Origin: Desulfuromonadales bacterium
GTDB taxonomy: Bacteria; Desulfobacterota; Desulfuromonadia; Desulfuromonadales; BM103
Assembly (NCBI GenBank): GCA_014860225.1
Contig: JACZKE010000016.1
Span: forward strand, 1 to 64,000
Reading direction: 5' to 3'
DNA length: 64,000 nt
Shown here in pieces: positions 27,669-37,211 of this stretch. Below the pieces are notes generated by a model, which saw only the letters and a program-made list of their open reading frames with translations, made no database searches and was not told where the DNA came from. The translations under genes and the position numbers were made by a program. Position 1 is the stretch's first letter. Every line of letters begins with the position of its first letter.

Positions 27669-28495
27669 TGGAGTTTGTCGAGCGTGACGGAGTCTTGTGT
27701 GCCACTGATGCATTTCAGGACATGCAACAAGCGGGACTGGTCCACTTCAGTGATTTTATGGAATTTCCTGGAGGAGCCCGCATCGTACATAAACGGGGCC
27801 GTTCGGTGTTTCGTTTTGAGATTGGTGACCGAGCCTTTTATCTCAAGCGCAATCGATTACATCGAACCGAATTATTCAAACAATTGTCTCGAGGCAAGCT
27901 GCCACCGCGCAGTGCCCGCCAGGAGTGGACATCCATCCAGGCGGTGAGTCAGGCCGGCATTCCCACAGTGAAACCGGTCGCATTTGGCGAACGTATTTTT
28001 TTCGGGATTGAGACAGCATCATTCACCGTGACCGAAGAGCTTTATGGAGCACACCCTCTGGATGAGCTGGTGTACGACAAATTCAATGGACCCGAGAAAT
28101 TCCATGAAAAACGTGCGTTAATCAGGCAACTTGCGGGCCTTGCCCGTCATTTACATGGTGCGGGGATGAACCACCAGGATTTTTACCTGAATCATTTTTT
28201 TCTTGGTGAAGACAACGAGTTGTTTTTGCTTGATCTGCAGAGGGTGCAGAGACGCGCTTGCACCCCCGAATATTCCATTATCAAGGACCTTGCACAGCTT
28301 GCCTTTTCGGCCAGACGTTTCCCTTTCATCACCCGCAGTGACCATTTGCGATTTCTCCTGGCTTATCTTGGGGAATCCCGGTTGAGCCGGGGGAGTCGCC
28401 GGCTGTTGACTAGAGTGGGCCGCAAGGCTGAACGTATTGCCCGCCATGATATTAAATTAACAGCCCGGCGCCGGGCTCGCGGCGAGATGAAATGA
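27668..28495 (+). CDS. waaP: LPS core heptose kinase (WaaP/RfaP family)
   Basis: The 275-aa kinase would phosphorylate inner-core heptose. It has a P-loop-like beta region, the ATP lysine in FYLKRNR (Lys60), the catalytic loop MNHQDFYLNHFFL (Asp171; the family has HRDFYLCHF) and LLDLQRVQ (Asp189, metal binding). Position directly after waaF-waaC supports heptose as substrate. ATG 27668 overlaps the waaC stop. It is the first of four kinase-like genes in this locus. Confidence 0.9.
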   Translation: MEFVERDGVLCATDAFQDMQQAGLVHFSDFMEFPGGARIVHKRGRSVFRFEIGDRAFYLKRNRLHRTELFKQLSRGKLPPRSARQEWTSIQAVSQAGIPTVKPVAFGERIFFGIETASFTVTEELYGAHPLDELVYDKFNGPEKFHEKRALIRQLAGLARHLHGAGMNHQDFYLNHFFLGEDNELFLLDLQRVQRRACTPEYSIIKDLAQLAFSARRFPFITRSDHLRFLLAYLGESRLSRGSRRLLTRVGRKAERIARHDIKLTARRRARGEMK

Positions 28496-28540
28496 GTCGA
28501 TGTTGATGAAGTCTTGTGCAGCAGGGAGCCTGAACGCCAC

Positions 28541-29689
28541 ATGATCAACGTGCTGTTGCTGATAAAACGCTACTCGGGTAATTATCCTCTGCTCAATGAG
28601 ATGGTCAAGCTCGATACGCAGCGCTTCCGGGTGGTGGTCTGCTACCTGAATGGTCGCAATGACGGTGAGAACGAGCTTGAAAGACTGGTTAGCAGATGCG
28701 ACTACCTCGAGACGCCGAGTCGCCGGATACGGCCAGCCAACTTGATTTTGCTGAAGCAATTACGGGCGATTATCGATCAGGAGAAGATCGACGTGATCAA
28801 CTGTCATCTGCAAAGGTCCATCGCCGTTGGTGTTCTGGCTGCCCGTCTGGCCGAATGCAGGCCACGGGTCGTCGCTACCCTGCACGGTCTCGACAGCGCC
28901 AAAACCTGGAAACGCCAAATCGGCAACCGCATCTGGTATCGATTCCTTGACAAATTGATCGGGGTGTCGAATGCGGTCGCTGCAGACCTGCGCCAAACAA
29001 ACTCTTTTTTCCCCTCTGCGCGGATCGTGACGGTACGCAATGGGCTCAACCTCGAGCACATGCGACTGGATGACTCACCGCAACAGCTTCGTGAAAAGAT
29101 TCTCCCCGGTCACACGAATGAATTCTGGTTCGGCACCCTGGGGCGCCTGAGCGCAGTCAAGAATCAGGAATGCCTGATCCGTGCCTTCGCCCGTGTCGCT
29201 GCCGAAGATGCCCGGGTCCGATTGTTACTGGCAGGACGCGGGGAATTGGAGGAACATCTAAAAACCCTGACTCAGGAGCTGGGCATCTCAGAACATGTGA
29301 CCTTTCTCGGTTTCCGCCGTGACGTTCCCCAGATACTTAACGCTCTGGATGTGTTTCTACTCCCCTCTCTGCGTGAGGGATTGCCCCTGTCACTGCTCGA
29401 GGCAATGGCTGCCGGGCGACCGGTAATCGCCTCGCGGGTCGGGGGAATCCCGGAAATTTTCGACGCGACGGAGATGGGATGTCTGGTTGAACCAGCATCA
29501 GTAGACGACTTGACGGCTGCAATGCTATCAATTGCAAGGGTCAGCAATGAGGAACGCATGCGTTTGGGCGCCAACGCCCGTGCGCGCGCCCTTGATACGT
29601 TCTCTGCGCGTCAGATGATAACTGGATATGAAGATGTCTATGCCGAAGTCGTTGAAAAGTTTGGAGCGACTGCCCGGGGGATGATTTGA
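28541..29689 (+). CDS. GT4-family core glycosyltransferase
   Basis: A 382-aa GT-B enzyme with the GT4 donor site: GTLGRLSAVKNQECLIRAF (about 196-214), FLGFRRDVPQILNALDVFLLPS and REGLPLSLLEAMAAGRPVIAS. It probably adds an outer-core sugar; donor and acceptor cannot be assigned. I use ATG 28541 (GGGAG 12 bases upstream) over an in-frame TTG at 28514. It overlaps the next gene by 4 bases. Confidence 0.88.
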   Translation: MINVLLLIKRYSGNYPLLNEMVKLDTQRFRVVVCYLNGRNDGENELERLVSRCDYLETPSRRIRPANLILLKQLRAIIDQEKIDVINCHLQRSIAVGVLAARLAECRPRVVATLHGLDSAKTWKRQIGNRIWYRFLDKLIGVSNAVAADLRQTNSFFPSARIVTVRNGLNLEHMRLDDSPQQLREKILPGHTNEFWFGTLGRLSAVKNQECLIRAFARVAAEDARVRLLLAGRGELEEHLKTLTQELGISEHVTFLGFRRDVPQILNALDVFLLPSLREGLPLSLLEAMAAGRPVIASRVGGIPEIFDATEMGCLVEPASVDDLTAAMLSIARVSNEERMRLGANARARALDTFSARQMITGYEDVYAEVVEKFGATARGMI

Positions 29690-30702
29690 ACTACCAACTT
29701 GAGTCCGTGTCCTGTGGATTGTGTGGATCGTCCGAACATCACATCGTCTTGCGTCGTGCCAAGGAGCTTTACAATGGCCTGGATGCCCACTTCGACGTGG
29801 TGAAATGCGTCACTTGTGGTTTCGTATTCACCAATCCTCGCCCTACGGCTGAGAGTCTCGGCTGTTTCTATCCCGACTCAGCTCGTTATTACCAACCGAA
29901 CAAGAAACGAATTTTGGATGAAACGGGATTCAAGCCTGGATGGCGGGGGCGCTTGCGGCAATCACTGCTGGCAAACTATTTTGGCTACGAACTTCCGGCC
30001 TTCCCCAGGCTGTGCGACGCTCTGGTCTGGAGGCTTCTCCGCTCCAAGTTGTATACCAGTCATTTGCCGCGTTGGGTTCCGGGTGGGCGGTTGCTCGATG
30101 TCGGTTGTGCCTGGGGCGGTTATCTGTGGCGCATGCAGCAGCTGGGGTGGGAGGTTCATGGCGTTGAACTGAATGCACGGGCTGCTGCCTTTGCACAGCA
30201 GGAGCTTGGCCTGACTTCAGTCCGCGCGGGAAGCATTAACAATCTCGATTATCCAGAAGATTTTTTCGACGTCGTCCACCTGAGCATGGTTCTGGAACAT
30301 GTGCCTGACCCACTCAAGACCTTGAGCAAGCTCGGCAGGTTATTGAAGGACAACGGCCAGCTGATCCTGTCGGTCCCCGATATTGAAGGTATCGAAGCAC
30401 GCTTGTTCCGGGAAAGGTCTTATACACTTCAGGTTCCACAGCATCTCAGTCATTTTTCTCCCGCCACTATCCGGGCTTGTCTTGAATCGGCCGGGTTTGT
30501 TGTTGAGCGCATTGTCCATCAACGGACCAAGAGCGATTTCATTAAATCTGCTGGTTACCTGGACCACAGCTGGCTCAAACGGCTCTTGCTTTGCGTTCCG
30601 GTCCGCAGACTGTGTCTTGGTCCTCTCGTCTCTTTGTTGGCGATGATGGGTCGCACCAGCCGTATGAGTGTTTACGCCGTAAAGCGAACTGCGATGAGAT
30701 GA
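29686..30702 (+). CDS. SAM-dependent methyltransferase with zinc-ribbon N-terminus
   Basis: The 338-aa protein has a C-x2-C (CGLC, near residue 10) and second C-x2-C (CVTC) ribbon followed by the motif FTNPRPT, then a Rossmann methyltransferase domain (LLDVGCAWGGYLWRMQ, near 133-148; LSMVLEHVPDP). This architecture is common in sugar or lipid methyltransferases of surface-glycan clusters. The same ribbon-plus-methyltransferase layout opens the 1057-aa protein at 48182. Start TTG 29686, overlapping the upstream gene; substrate unknown. Confidence 0.83.
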   Translation: MNYQLESVSCGLCGSSEHHIVLRRAKELYNGLDAHFDVVKCVTCGFVFTNPRPTAESLGCFYPDSARYYQPNKKRILDETGFKPGWRGRLRQSLLANYFGYELPAFPRLCDALVWRLLRSKLYTSHLPRWVPGGRLLDVGCAWGGYLWRMQQLGWEVHGVELNARAAAFAQQELGLTSVRAGSINNLDYPEDFFDVVHLSMVLEHVPDPLKTLSKLGRLLKDNGQLILSVPDIEGIEARLFRERSYTLQVPQHLSHFSPATIRACLESAGFVVERIVHQRTKSDFIKSAGYLDHSWLKRLLLCVPVRRLCLGPLVSLLAMMGRTSRMSVYAVKRTAMR

Positions 30703-31715
30703 AAAATAACTTGAAGGCTGTTTTTTTAGTTCCCCGCCTCGACAAGGCCAGCACCCGCTTCCGGGTATTGCAGTACCTGCCCTTTCTGGAGCAGGCCGGC
30801 TGGGACTGTTCGGTCAAGCCCCTGTCACGTTCGGCGCGAAACTGGCCGGCTCTCCTTGGCCAACTGCGCAACGCGGATGTCGTGGTGATCCAGAAGAAGC
30901 TCTTTGCCGCACCGGAGCTATGGCTGGTCCGTCGCGCAGCGCGTAGGCTGATCTACGATTTCGATGATGCAGTGATGGTGAAGGAGGGCGATCGGCACCA
31001 AGGCATCCATCCACGGCAGTTGCGTCGTTTTATGCGCACCCTGCGTCGGGTCGACCAGGTTGTAGCCGGTAACCGTTTCCTGGCAGAGCAGGCATGTCGT
31101 TACCATGACCATGTGGCGGTCGTGCCGACGCCGGTTGATATCGAACACTATCTCCCCGCTGTTGATCCGCCGGTGCGGGATGAGGTTGTGATTGGCTGGA
31201 TCGGCAGCCGCGGAACTCTTAAGTATCTCAAGGTAATTGCTCCTGCCTTTGAGCGCCTGGCCAGAATCTGCCCGCAGGTCCGATTGAAGATCGTTGCCGA
31301 CGATTTCTTTGCACTGGAGCAAATGCCGGTCATCAGAAAATCATGGTCCCAAGCCGACGAAGTGGCGGATCTGCAGTCCTTCGATATCGGTGTTATGCCT
31401 CTTGTCGATGATTTGTGGACCCGGGGCAAATGCGGGTTCAAACTTTTGCAGTGTATGGCAACAGGTCTGCCTGTGGTCTGCTCGCCGGTTGGGGGTAACA
31501 CTGAAATTGTCACCGATGGAAAGGAAGGATTCTGGGCAGAAAACGAAGAGGACTGGGTTGAACGGCTGCGAACACTGGTCAAAGACGCCAGCCTGCGTCG
31601 ACAGATGGGTGACCAGGCGCGCCTCACGGTAGCGCAGAACTATTCACTGCAGGTCTGTGCCCCTCGAATCGAGATGCTGTTGCGACAAGTTGCAGGGAAT
31701 ATGGAGTTGCGATGA
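30699..31715 (+). CDS. Glycosyltransferase, GT4-like
   Basis: A 338-aa GT-B protein: FLVPRLDKASTRFRVLQYLPFLEQAG at the N-terminus (read as two blocks), YDFDDAVMV, a GWIGSRGTLKYL linker to the donor domain and CGFKLLQCMATGLPVVCSPVGGN. YDFDDA is typical of a group of GT4 enzymes in LPS and capsule loci. ATG 30699 overlaps the methyltransferase stop. Product linkage unknown. Confidence 0.83.
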   Translation: MKNNLKAVFLVPRLDKASTRFRVLQYLPFLEQAGWDCSVKPLSRSARNWPALLGQLRNADVVVIQKKLFAAPELWLVRRAARRLIYDFDDAVMVKEGDRHQGIHPRQLRRFMRTLRRVDQVVAGNRFLAEQACRYHDHVAVVPTPVDIEHYLPAVDPPVRDEVVIGWIGSRGTLKYLKVIAPAFERLARICPQVRLKIVADDFFALEQMPVIRKSWSQADEVADLQSFDIGVMPLVDDLWTRGKCGFKLLQCMATGLPVVCSPVGGNTEIVTDGKEGFWAENEEDWVERLRTLVKDASLRRQMGDQARLTVAQNYSLQVCAPRIEMLLRQVAGNMELR

Positions 31716-32848
31716 AGATTGCCCTGGTCAACCACACCTTTTCGCTCTCACACGGGGGACTGGAACGTTTTTCTGTCAACCTGGCCACTGCCCTGCATCA
31801 CGAGGGGCATACGGTTTGCGTTTTTGCCCATCGCTGGCAGGATTTACCGGAGGGAATCCAGATCTGCTTTGTTCCCATGGCAAAGCGGCCGGGTTTCTGG
31901 CGGGTGTTGAGTTTTGCTATCAATGCTCGCTCCCTTGTTACCCGTGAGACATTTGACGTGGTTTACGGTCTGACACGCTGCTTCGGCCTCAATCTTTATC
32001 GCTTGGGAGATGGTGTTCAGCGGCACTGGATGCGTTTGAACTATCCTTTTGCTCCATGGCGTTGGCTTAACTACATGGTCAATCCGGTTCAATGGGCCAA
32101 CTTGTATCTCGAGCGCACCATTCTTGGCCCGGGCGGACCTTGGATAATCACCAACTCGAAGTTGGTGCAGAGGCATGTGCAGCGTTACTATGGCAGTGAC
32201 CCCAAACAGGTCCACGTGATTTACAATGGCGTCGAACCTTCCCGATTTAACCCTCAGCAGGTTCGCGTTAACCGGGATAGGGTCCGCAGTACACTCGGGC
32301 TCAAATCGACTGACAAGGCACTGCTCTACGTTTCAAACAACTGGAAGCGCAAAGGGCTGTCAGTGCTCTTGCGCGCTGTAGCGGATCTCGGTGATGTCGG
32401 CAATATGGTTCATGTGCTGGTGGTTGGGCGGGGTAAACCGGCTCACTTTCTACGACTATCCGAGCGCCTCGGCATCGCCACAAGGGTCCATCTTATCGGT
32501 GCTACGGACCAGGTAGAAAACTATTATGGTGCCGCAGACCTGGCAGTTCTGCCCACCATGTACGACCCCTTCTCCAATGTCTGTCTGGAGGCCATGGCCT
32601 GCGGACTGCCGGTGATAACCACTGCCGAGAATGGTGCGTCGGAACTGATCTGTCCAGGTGAGAACGGCTTTATCCAGAGCAACCCGCGGAGTTGGCAGGA
32701 ACTTTCTGCGTTGTTGCGTAACGGCCTGAAGTCTGATCTGACGGCCATGGGAGAGGCTGCCCGCACGCGTGTAGCAGGGATGACACGGCAACAAAACATG
32801 CGAGAAACCTTGGACGTGATCCGCAAGTGGACGGAGGCTTCCAGATGA
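31712..32848 (+). CDS. GT4 glycosyltransferase, WaaG-like
   Basis: A 378-aa GT-B enzyme resembling WaaG (LPS core glucosyltransferase I): LSHGGLERFSVNLATALHHEG near the start and PTMYDPFSNVCLEAMACGLPVITT in the donor domain. WaaG acts on heptose II, which would fit its place after the heptosyltransferases and kinase. It overlaps its neighbours by 4 bases on each side, so it is translated as part of the core operon. Confidence 0.86.
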   Translation: MKIALVNHTFSLSHGGLERFSVNLATALHHEGHTVCVFAHRWQDLPEGIQICFVPMAKRPGFWRVLSFAINARSLVTRETFDVVYGLTRCFGLNLYRLGDGVQRHWMRLNYPFAPWRWLNYMVNPVQWANLYLERTILGPGGPWIITNSKLVQRHVQRYYGSDPKQVHVIYNGVEPSRFNPQQVRVNRDRVRSTLGLKSTDKALLYVSNNWKRKGLSVLLRAVADLGDVGNMVHVLVVGRGKPAHFLRLSERLGIATRVHLIGATDQVENYYGAADLAVLPTMYDPFSNVCLEAMACGLPVITTAENGASELICPGENGFIQSNPRSWQELSALLRNGLKSDLTAMGEAARTRVAGMTRQQNMRETLDVIRKWTEASR

Positions 32849-33993
32849 GTCAAGCCCCTTGTTCTGCTGCTTTGGTGACCGTTGCCAAATTCTGGACTGA
32901 AGATTACCCGAGTCTGTCGGCACGTGACAAGCGCATGTTGATTCGACGTTATGCGCTGTTTCTGAGCGAGATAATACAGGCCGAGCCCGATCTGGCACTA
33001 CCATTACCCTCCGACTGTTGTCTGACCGAAAACCAAAACGGTGTCACTTTTGCCTGTACCGTCGGACTGGGCAGGATTCGCGCAAATCAGCAACCATTGT
33101 CAACGCTGCTAGCCTGGTTCTGGTTGACCAGCTCACGCTCCGAACGGTTCCGATTCCTTCTGGTCTTCGGTGGTCCTGACAAATCTCTGCGCTCCTGGGA
33201 TTTGGCAGAGATCGAGAAAAGGGCCTTAATCACGCTACAGGAGATTTGGAAGCGAAAAGTGAGTGAGGTTCATCGTGGCGGTGCAGGGTTCCGGGTTGAA
33301 CGACAGTCCGGCTTTCGCATCTGGCGGCGGGACGATACCACGACTGCTTCGGTACTTGTCGACATGATGCCGGATCCTGACCAGGCCTTTGAAGGCGCCC
33401 GTATCTGCAAGCCAGGGTCGCGCAATCACACAGGACAGGTGGAGCTGGCAGGAGGCTGTTACCTGCTTAAACGCTACAACTGTCGCGGCTGGATCTACAG
33501 ATTCCAAAATTCTATGCGGCCATCACGAGCAGTGAAGAACTGGGATCTGATGCATCACTTCTTGGTGCGTGGTATTCCCGTGCCTGATCCTTATCTGTGT
33601 CTCGAGGAGCGATGCTGCCGTCTGCTTGGGCGTTCTTACATCCTCATGAAATTCTTTTCTGGCGAGACTCTGCGTCAGTTGTGGCCAAAGCTGGATGAAC
33701 GAGGCTGTATCGACCTCGTCGCTTCACTTGCGAATCTGTTGGGGCGCATGCATCGTTTTGGTCTGCTGCATGGTGATCTCAAATGGGACAACATAATGGT
33801 GCAGCGGGACTCGAGGTCTATGTATATCCAATTAATTGACTTTGACGGTGCCAGACAGGTGAGCTATCCTACCCGCAAAAAGGCTGACCATGATCTGCGT
33901 CGGTTCCTATATGATCTTCGTGGTAACGACCCGACCGGTCTTTGGGAGTCTCGATTTATGCGCGGTTGGTCTACCTGGCTGGCTCATTTATGA
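32845..33993 (+). CDS. LPS kinase-like protein with extra N-terminal domain
   Basis: The 382-aa protein has an uncharacterised N-terminal region (about 1-165) and a C-terminal Kdo/WaaP-type kinase domain: ATP lysine in YLLKRYNC (Lys209), catalytic loop LLHGDLKWDNIMV (Asp311, Asn316) and LIDFDGARQ (Asp332). Its kinase half is clearly paralogous to the next gene (both have KRYNC, YR, N, RPSRA and W at the same spacing). GGAGG at 32833-32837 is 7 bases before ATG 32845. Substrate unknown; a core sugar is likely. Confidence 0.85.
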   Translation: MSQAPCSAALVTVAKFWTEDYPSLSARDKRMLIRRYALFLSEIIQAEPDLALPLPSDCCLTENQNGVTFACTVGLGRIRANQQPLSTLLAWFWLTSSRSERFRFLLVFGGPDKSLRSWDLAEIEKRALITLQEIWKRKVSEVHRGGAGFRVERQSGFRIWRRDDTTTASVLVDMMPDPDQAFEGARICKPGSRNHTGQVELAGGCYLLKRYNCRGWIYRFQNSMRPSRAVKNWDLMHHFLVRGIPVPDPYLCLEERCCRLLGRSYILMKFFSGETLRQLWPKLDERGCIDLVASLANLLGRMHRFGLLHGDLKWDNIMVQRDSRSMYIQLIDFDGARQVSYPTRKKADHDLRRFLYDLRGNDPTGLWESRFMRGWSTWLAHL

Positions 33994-34751
33994 CGGTTCA
34001 AAGTTCAGAGATAAGTTTCGATACGCAACAAGGGGGTAGCATTCTGAAGCTCAAGTCGGGGCAGTTTTCCGGCTTTTGTGAAAATACACCGTCCGCGCGA
34101 GCTTTGGCCGCATCATTGCTGCCTGACCCTGACCACTCGTTCGCAGCCGGGGATCCGATTTGTTCTCCCTGGCACTCTGCTGCCACCGATAAAGCCCTGA
34201 TACGGCTGGATGGATATAGTTATTTTGTCAAGCGTTACAACTGTCAGGGCTTTGGTTATCGGCTTAGGAATCTACTGCGGCCCTCCCGGGCTCTGCGCTC
34301 TTGGCACAACGGTGTCAGCTTTCAGCGGGCTCAGGTTCCCACTGTGCCTCCCATCCTTTGCCTGGAAGAGCGTTTTTTAGGTCTTCTGGGTCGCTCCTAC
34401 GTGGTCTTTCCGCATCTGACAGATGCTGCATGCCTGCTCAATGTTTGGCAAATTCTGAGCCCCCAGGAGCAGAGGGAGGCGCTTTTGACCTTGGCCGAAA
34501 CATTTGGTTGCATGCACCGCAAGGGGATCTTTCACGGCGATCTGAACTGGCGCAATATCTTGGTGCGGAAGGATGAGAGGTTGCAATTTTTCCTGGTCGA
34601 CTTGGATGGCTGCCTCTATCGGCGAGGGTGCCATGAGAAACTTGCCAGCCGTGACCTGGAACATTTCTATCGTGATATGAGTCGCGCTGCGGTGACAGAC
34701 GAATTGACTCGGTATTTTCGCAAGAATTGGCAGGAGATTGTCATGGATTGA
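33990..34751 (+). CDS. LPS kinase-like protein (WaaP/Kdo kinase family)
   Basis: The 253-aa kinase shares blocks with its upstream neighbour and so probably arose by tandem duplication. It has YFVKRYNCQG (Lys81), IFHGDLNWRNILV (Asp184, Asn189) and FLVDLDGC (Asp204). It lacks the long N-terminal domain of the neighbour. ATG 33990 overlaps the neighbour's stop codon. It ends the core operon; the following 119 bases hold an AGTAT/ATACT hairpin at about 34809-34822 and no clear promoter. Confidence 0.85.
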   Translation: MTVQSSEISFDTQQGGSILKLKSGQFSGFCENTPSARALAASLLPDPDHSFAAGDPICSPWHSAATDKALIRLDGYSYFVKRYNCQGFGYRLRNLLRPSRALRSWHNGVSFQRAQVPTVPPILCLEERFLGLLGRSYVVFPHLTDAACLLNVWQILSPQEQREALLTLAETFGCMHRKGIFHGDLNWRNILVRKDERLQFFLVDLDGCLYRRGCHEKLASRDLEHFYRDMSRAAVTDELTRYFRKNWQEIVMD

Positions 34752-34870
34752 TAGTTGCGTGGTCTATACACGAAGGCCGCTTCGTACCTATCATGAAAGA
34801 CACGTCTTTAGTATTCGCATACTTTGCGATCTTGTAAAATAGAAATTTGCTGTTTCTCTGGATTAGGCCG

Positions 34871-35806
34871 ATGAGCGAGCTGATAAGTACCTGTCCACAT
34901 CCCTTGGTTTCAATCGTCACGCCTGTTTACAATGCCGCCCAATATTTAGCGGCCATGTTGGAGAGTGCGCAGGCTCAAACTTGGGACTTCTATGAGCATT
35001 TGATCATCGACGATTGTTCTACAGATAATTCACGGGAAATTGTTAGACATTATCAACAAGAGGATTCCAAAATCAAGCTATTGTCTCAAGTTGCTAATGG
35101 CGGACCGGCGCTTGCACGCAACCGGGGTATTAATGAAGCGAATGGGGACTTCATTGCTTTTCTTGATGCTGATGACATTTGGATGCCAGAAAAACTGGAG
35201 CATCAAATGGCTGTTTTCAGGGACCATCCAAAGATTGGTCTAGTGGGAACAAACTGGTCAGTGATTGGTGCAAATGGCAAGTACCTGGATGAGAAAAGAG
35301 ATAAGAATAAGCGTTGTTGGGGAAAAGTTGGCGTAGCGGAGTTTCTGTTGGATAGAATCCCCCTGGTAACCTCTTCAGTCATGGTGCGAAAAAAGTGCCT
35401 GGAAAAGTGTGGGGTATTTAATGAAGATTATCCACCTTGTGAAGATTTCGACCTCTGGTTAAGAATCGTACAGCAATTTGAGGTTGGAATTCTTGAAGAC
35501 GTGTTGGTTAGTTACCGATCGCATTGTGATGGGATATCAAGAAACACAATGAAAAGCAGGATCAGTAAAATAAAAATTTTCGAAAATGAAGTCTTGCCAC
35601 GAATAGAAGTTCTCGGCCCTAGACGCGATGAATTCCTCTTAACCTTACAAAAAAAATATGTTTCACTTGGAAGAATGTTGATGACGAAAGGCCTCCAAAA
35701 AGATGCAGCACTCTATTTTGATAAGGCAATCAAATTAGAATGTCAAAGTCAAATTGTCAGAATGAAGGCACACTTATACAGTGTTATAAATAGGCGAAGA
35801 CTTTGA
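34871..35806 (+). CDS. GT2-family glycosyltransferase
   Basis: A 311-aa GT-A enzyme: VSIVTPVYNAAQYLAAMLES, DDCSTDNS, ANGGPALARNRGI and the metal motif FLDADDIW, with PPCEDFDLWLRI for acceptor-side catalysis. The C-terminal 60 residues are lysine-rich and helical. Base composition turns AT-rich from here to 37.0 kb, unlike the flanks. ATG 34871 is preferred over an upstream in-frame start at 34847. It overlaps the ligase gene by 4 bases. Confidence 0.88.
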   Translation: MSELISTCPHPLVSIVTPVYNAAQYLAAMLESAQAQTWDFYEHLIIDDCSTDNSREIVRHYQQEDSKIKLLSQVANGGPALARNRGINEANGDFIAFLDADDIWMPEKLEHQMAVFRDHPKIGLVGTNWSVIGANGKYLDEKRDKNKRCWGKVGVAEFLLDRIPLVTSSVMVRKKCLEKCGVFNEDYPPCEDFDLWLRIVQQFEVGILEDVLVSYRSHCDGISRNTMKSRISKIKIFENEVLPRIEVLGPRRDEFLLTLQKKYVSLGRMLMTKGLQKDAALYFDKAIKLECQSQIVRMKAHLYSVINRRRL

Positions 35807-37029
35807 AGCTTCTACCTTTATTCAAAATTGATTGCAAATATAATAGAAAACAATATTTTATAGAAAAATATCTATATATATTTTTTCTTGTTTTTATCGC
35901 ACTGTTATTTTCCGTCAAGAGAGGTATAGCAACAAAAGAATTCTATATTGTAAGCATACTTTTCATAATTTATTTTAGATATAATTTACACGCACTTAAA
36001 AAGCTATATTCAAATAAAGTTTATTTATTAAGTATGATTTTGATTTTATACTCAGTTATATCATCAATTGTTGTCGGCAGTATCGAGTTGGACTATATAA
36101 AAGCCGGTTTTAGGCTTATAGTTTTTCTGACAATCATGTTGTTTTTTTTGACGCAAAAATGTGAAATTTTCACCTTGTTCAAAATCATAGTGGTAGCAAC
36201 TATCGTTGGCAGTGGATATGATCTGTTTAACTATGTCGTTTCAGGTAGTTACCAACGTTCCTTACCATTTGGAATGGGTACAAAATTCCTGTGGCACATC
36301 TATGCCGGTGGGGTCTACTCGATTGTCGCCATTATTTCGACACATCTGGCGTTCATGAGTAGAAATCGGATTGAAAAAATACTGTATTCGCTGAGTTGTG
36401 TGTATTTGAGCGTTCTTGTATATCTATCGCAAAGTCGTGCAGCCATCCTCTGCTATCTCCTGTCAATCATGATTTATCTATTGTTAAGCAAGAGAGCAAA
36501 TATTAAATACGGCCTCATTACATTGTTAACGTTCTCTCTCATCGTTGGAGTTGTTAATAGCCATATCTACAAATTCGCGAGTTTGCTGGCAAGGAAGGAC
36601 GCGTGGCGTCTGGAAATATGGAGTCTTTCTCTTGACATTCTAAAAGATAAAATTTTGTTTGGTCATGGTCTTGGCGAAAATTTTCTTCTGAAGGCCAGTT
36701 TTGGGAGTTATACCGAGCCGCATAACTTATATCTATACGCAATATTTTCCGGCGGGATGGTTTGTTTTTTACTTTTGTTGATTTTGTACTGGGTGGCAAT
36801 CAGAGCTATTTTCCATAATTGGTGCCCAGATCTGGGGCCATTTATGGCGGCAATTCTGTTGTTCATCATTACATTCAACTTCTTTGATTCGAGAATGGTT
36901 GTCGATGATATTGGCGTCGGTTGGCATCTCTTCTGGTTTCCGATTGGATTGATCGCTGTTTTTGCGTCATTACAGGGTCCTGTAAAGGACGAAGCGTCGG
37001 TCGATACCCCGTGTAATTCGAAAGGTTAG
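35803..37029 (+). CDS. O-antigen ligase/polymerase family membrane protein (WaaL-like)
   Basis: A 408-aa protein with about 11-12 hydrophobic segments and the Wzy_C-type periplasmic motifs: LSQSRAAILCYLL and GHGLGENFLLKASFGSYTEP followed by HNLYLYAIFSGG. WaaL joins finished O-antigen to the lipid A-core in the periplasm; with a Wzm/Wzt exporter downstream, ligase is more likely than polymerase. The gene is markedly AT-rich and starts at TTG 35803. The 182-base gap after it holds only the gmhA ribosome site. Confidence 0.83.
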   Translation: MKLLPLFKIDCKYNRKQYFIEKYLYIFFLVFIALLFSVKRGIATKEFYIVSILFIIYFRYNLHALKKLYSNKVYLLSMILILYSVISSIVVGSIELDYIKAGFRLIVFLTIMLFFLTQKCEIFTLFKIIVVATIVGSGYDLFNYVVSGSYQRSLPFGMGTKFLWHIYAGGVYSIVAIISTHLAFMSRNRIEKILYSLSCVYLSVLVYLSQSRAAILCYLLSIMIYLLLSKRANIKYGLITLLTFSLIVGVVNSHIYKFASLLARKDAWRLEIWSLSLDILKDKILFGHGLGENFLLKASFGSYTEPHNLYLYAIFSGGMVCFLLLLILYWVAIRAIFHNWCPDLGPFMAAILLFIITFNFFDSRMVVDDIGVGWHLFWFPIGLIAVFASLQGPVKDEASVDTPCNSKG

Positions 37030-37211
37030 TAACCTCGTTCGTTGGCAATAAATCAATAGGTTATATTTTTTCAGGGATGTACAGGATAATCCATCTTGTG
37101 AATTCTGATGGTTTCACCGATGATTGAAAATGGGCGTTGTGTTGATCCCGGGTGTTTTGATTCACGTCACCGATGGGTTCACTGCTAGCAGTAACAAGTT
37201 GAGAGGATAAA

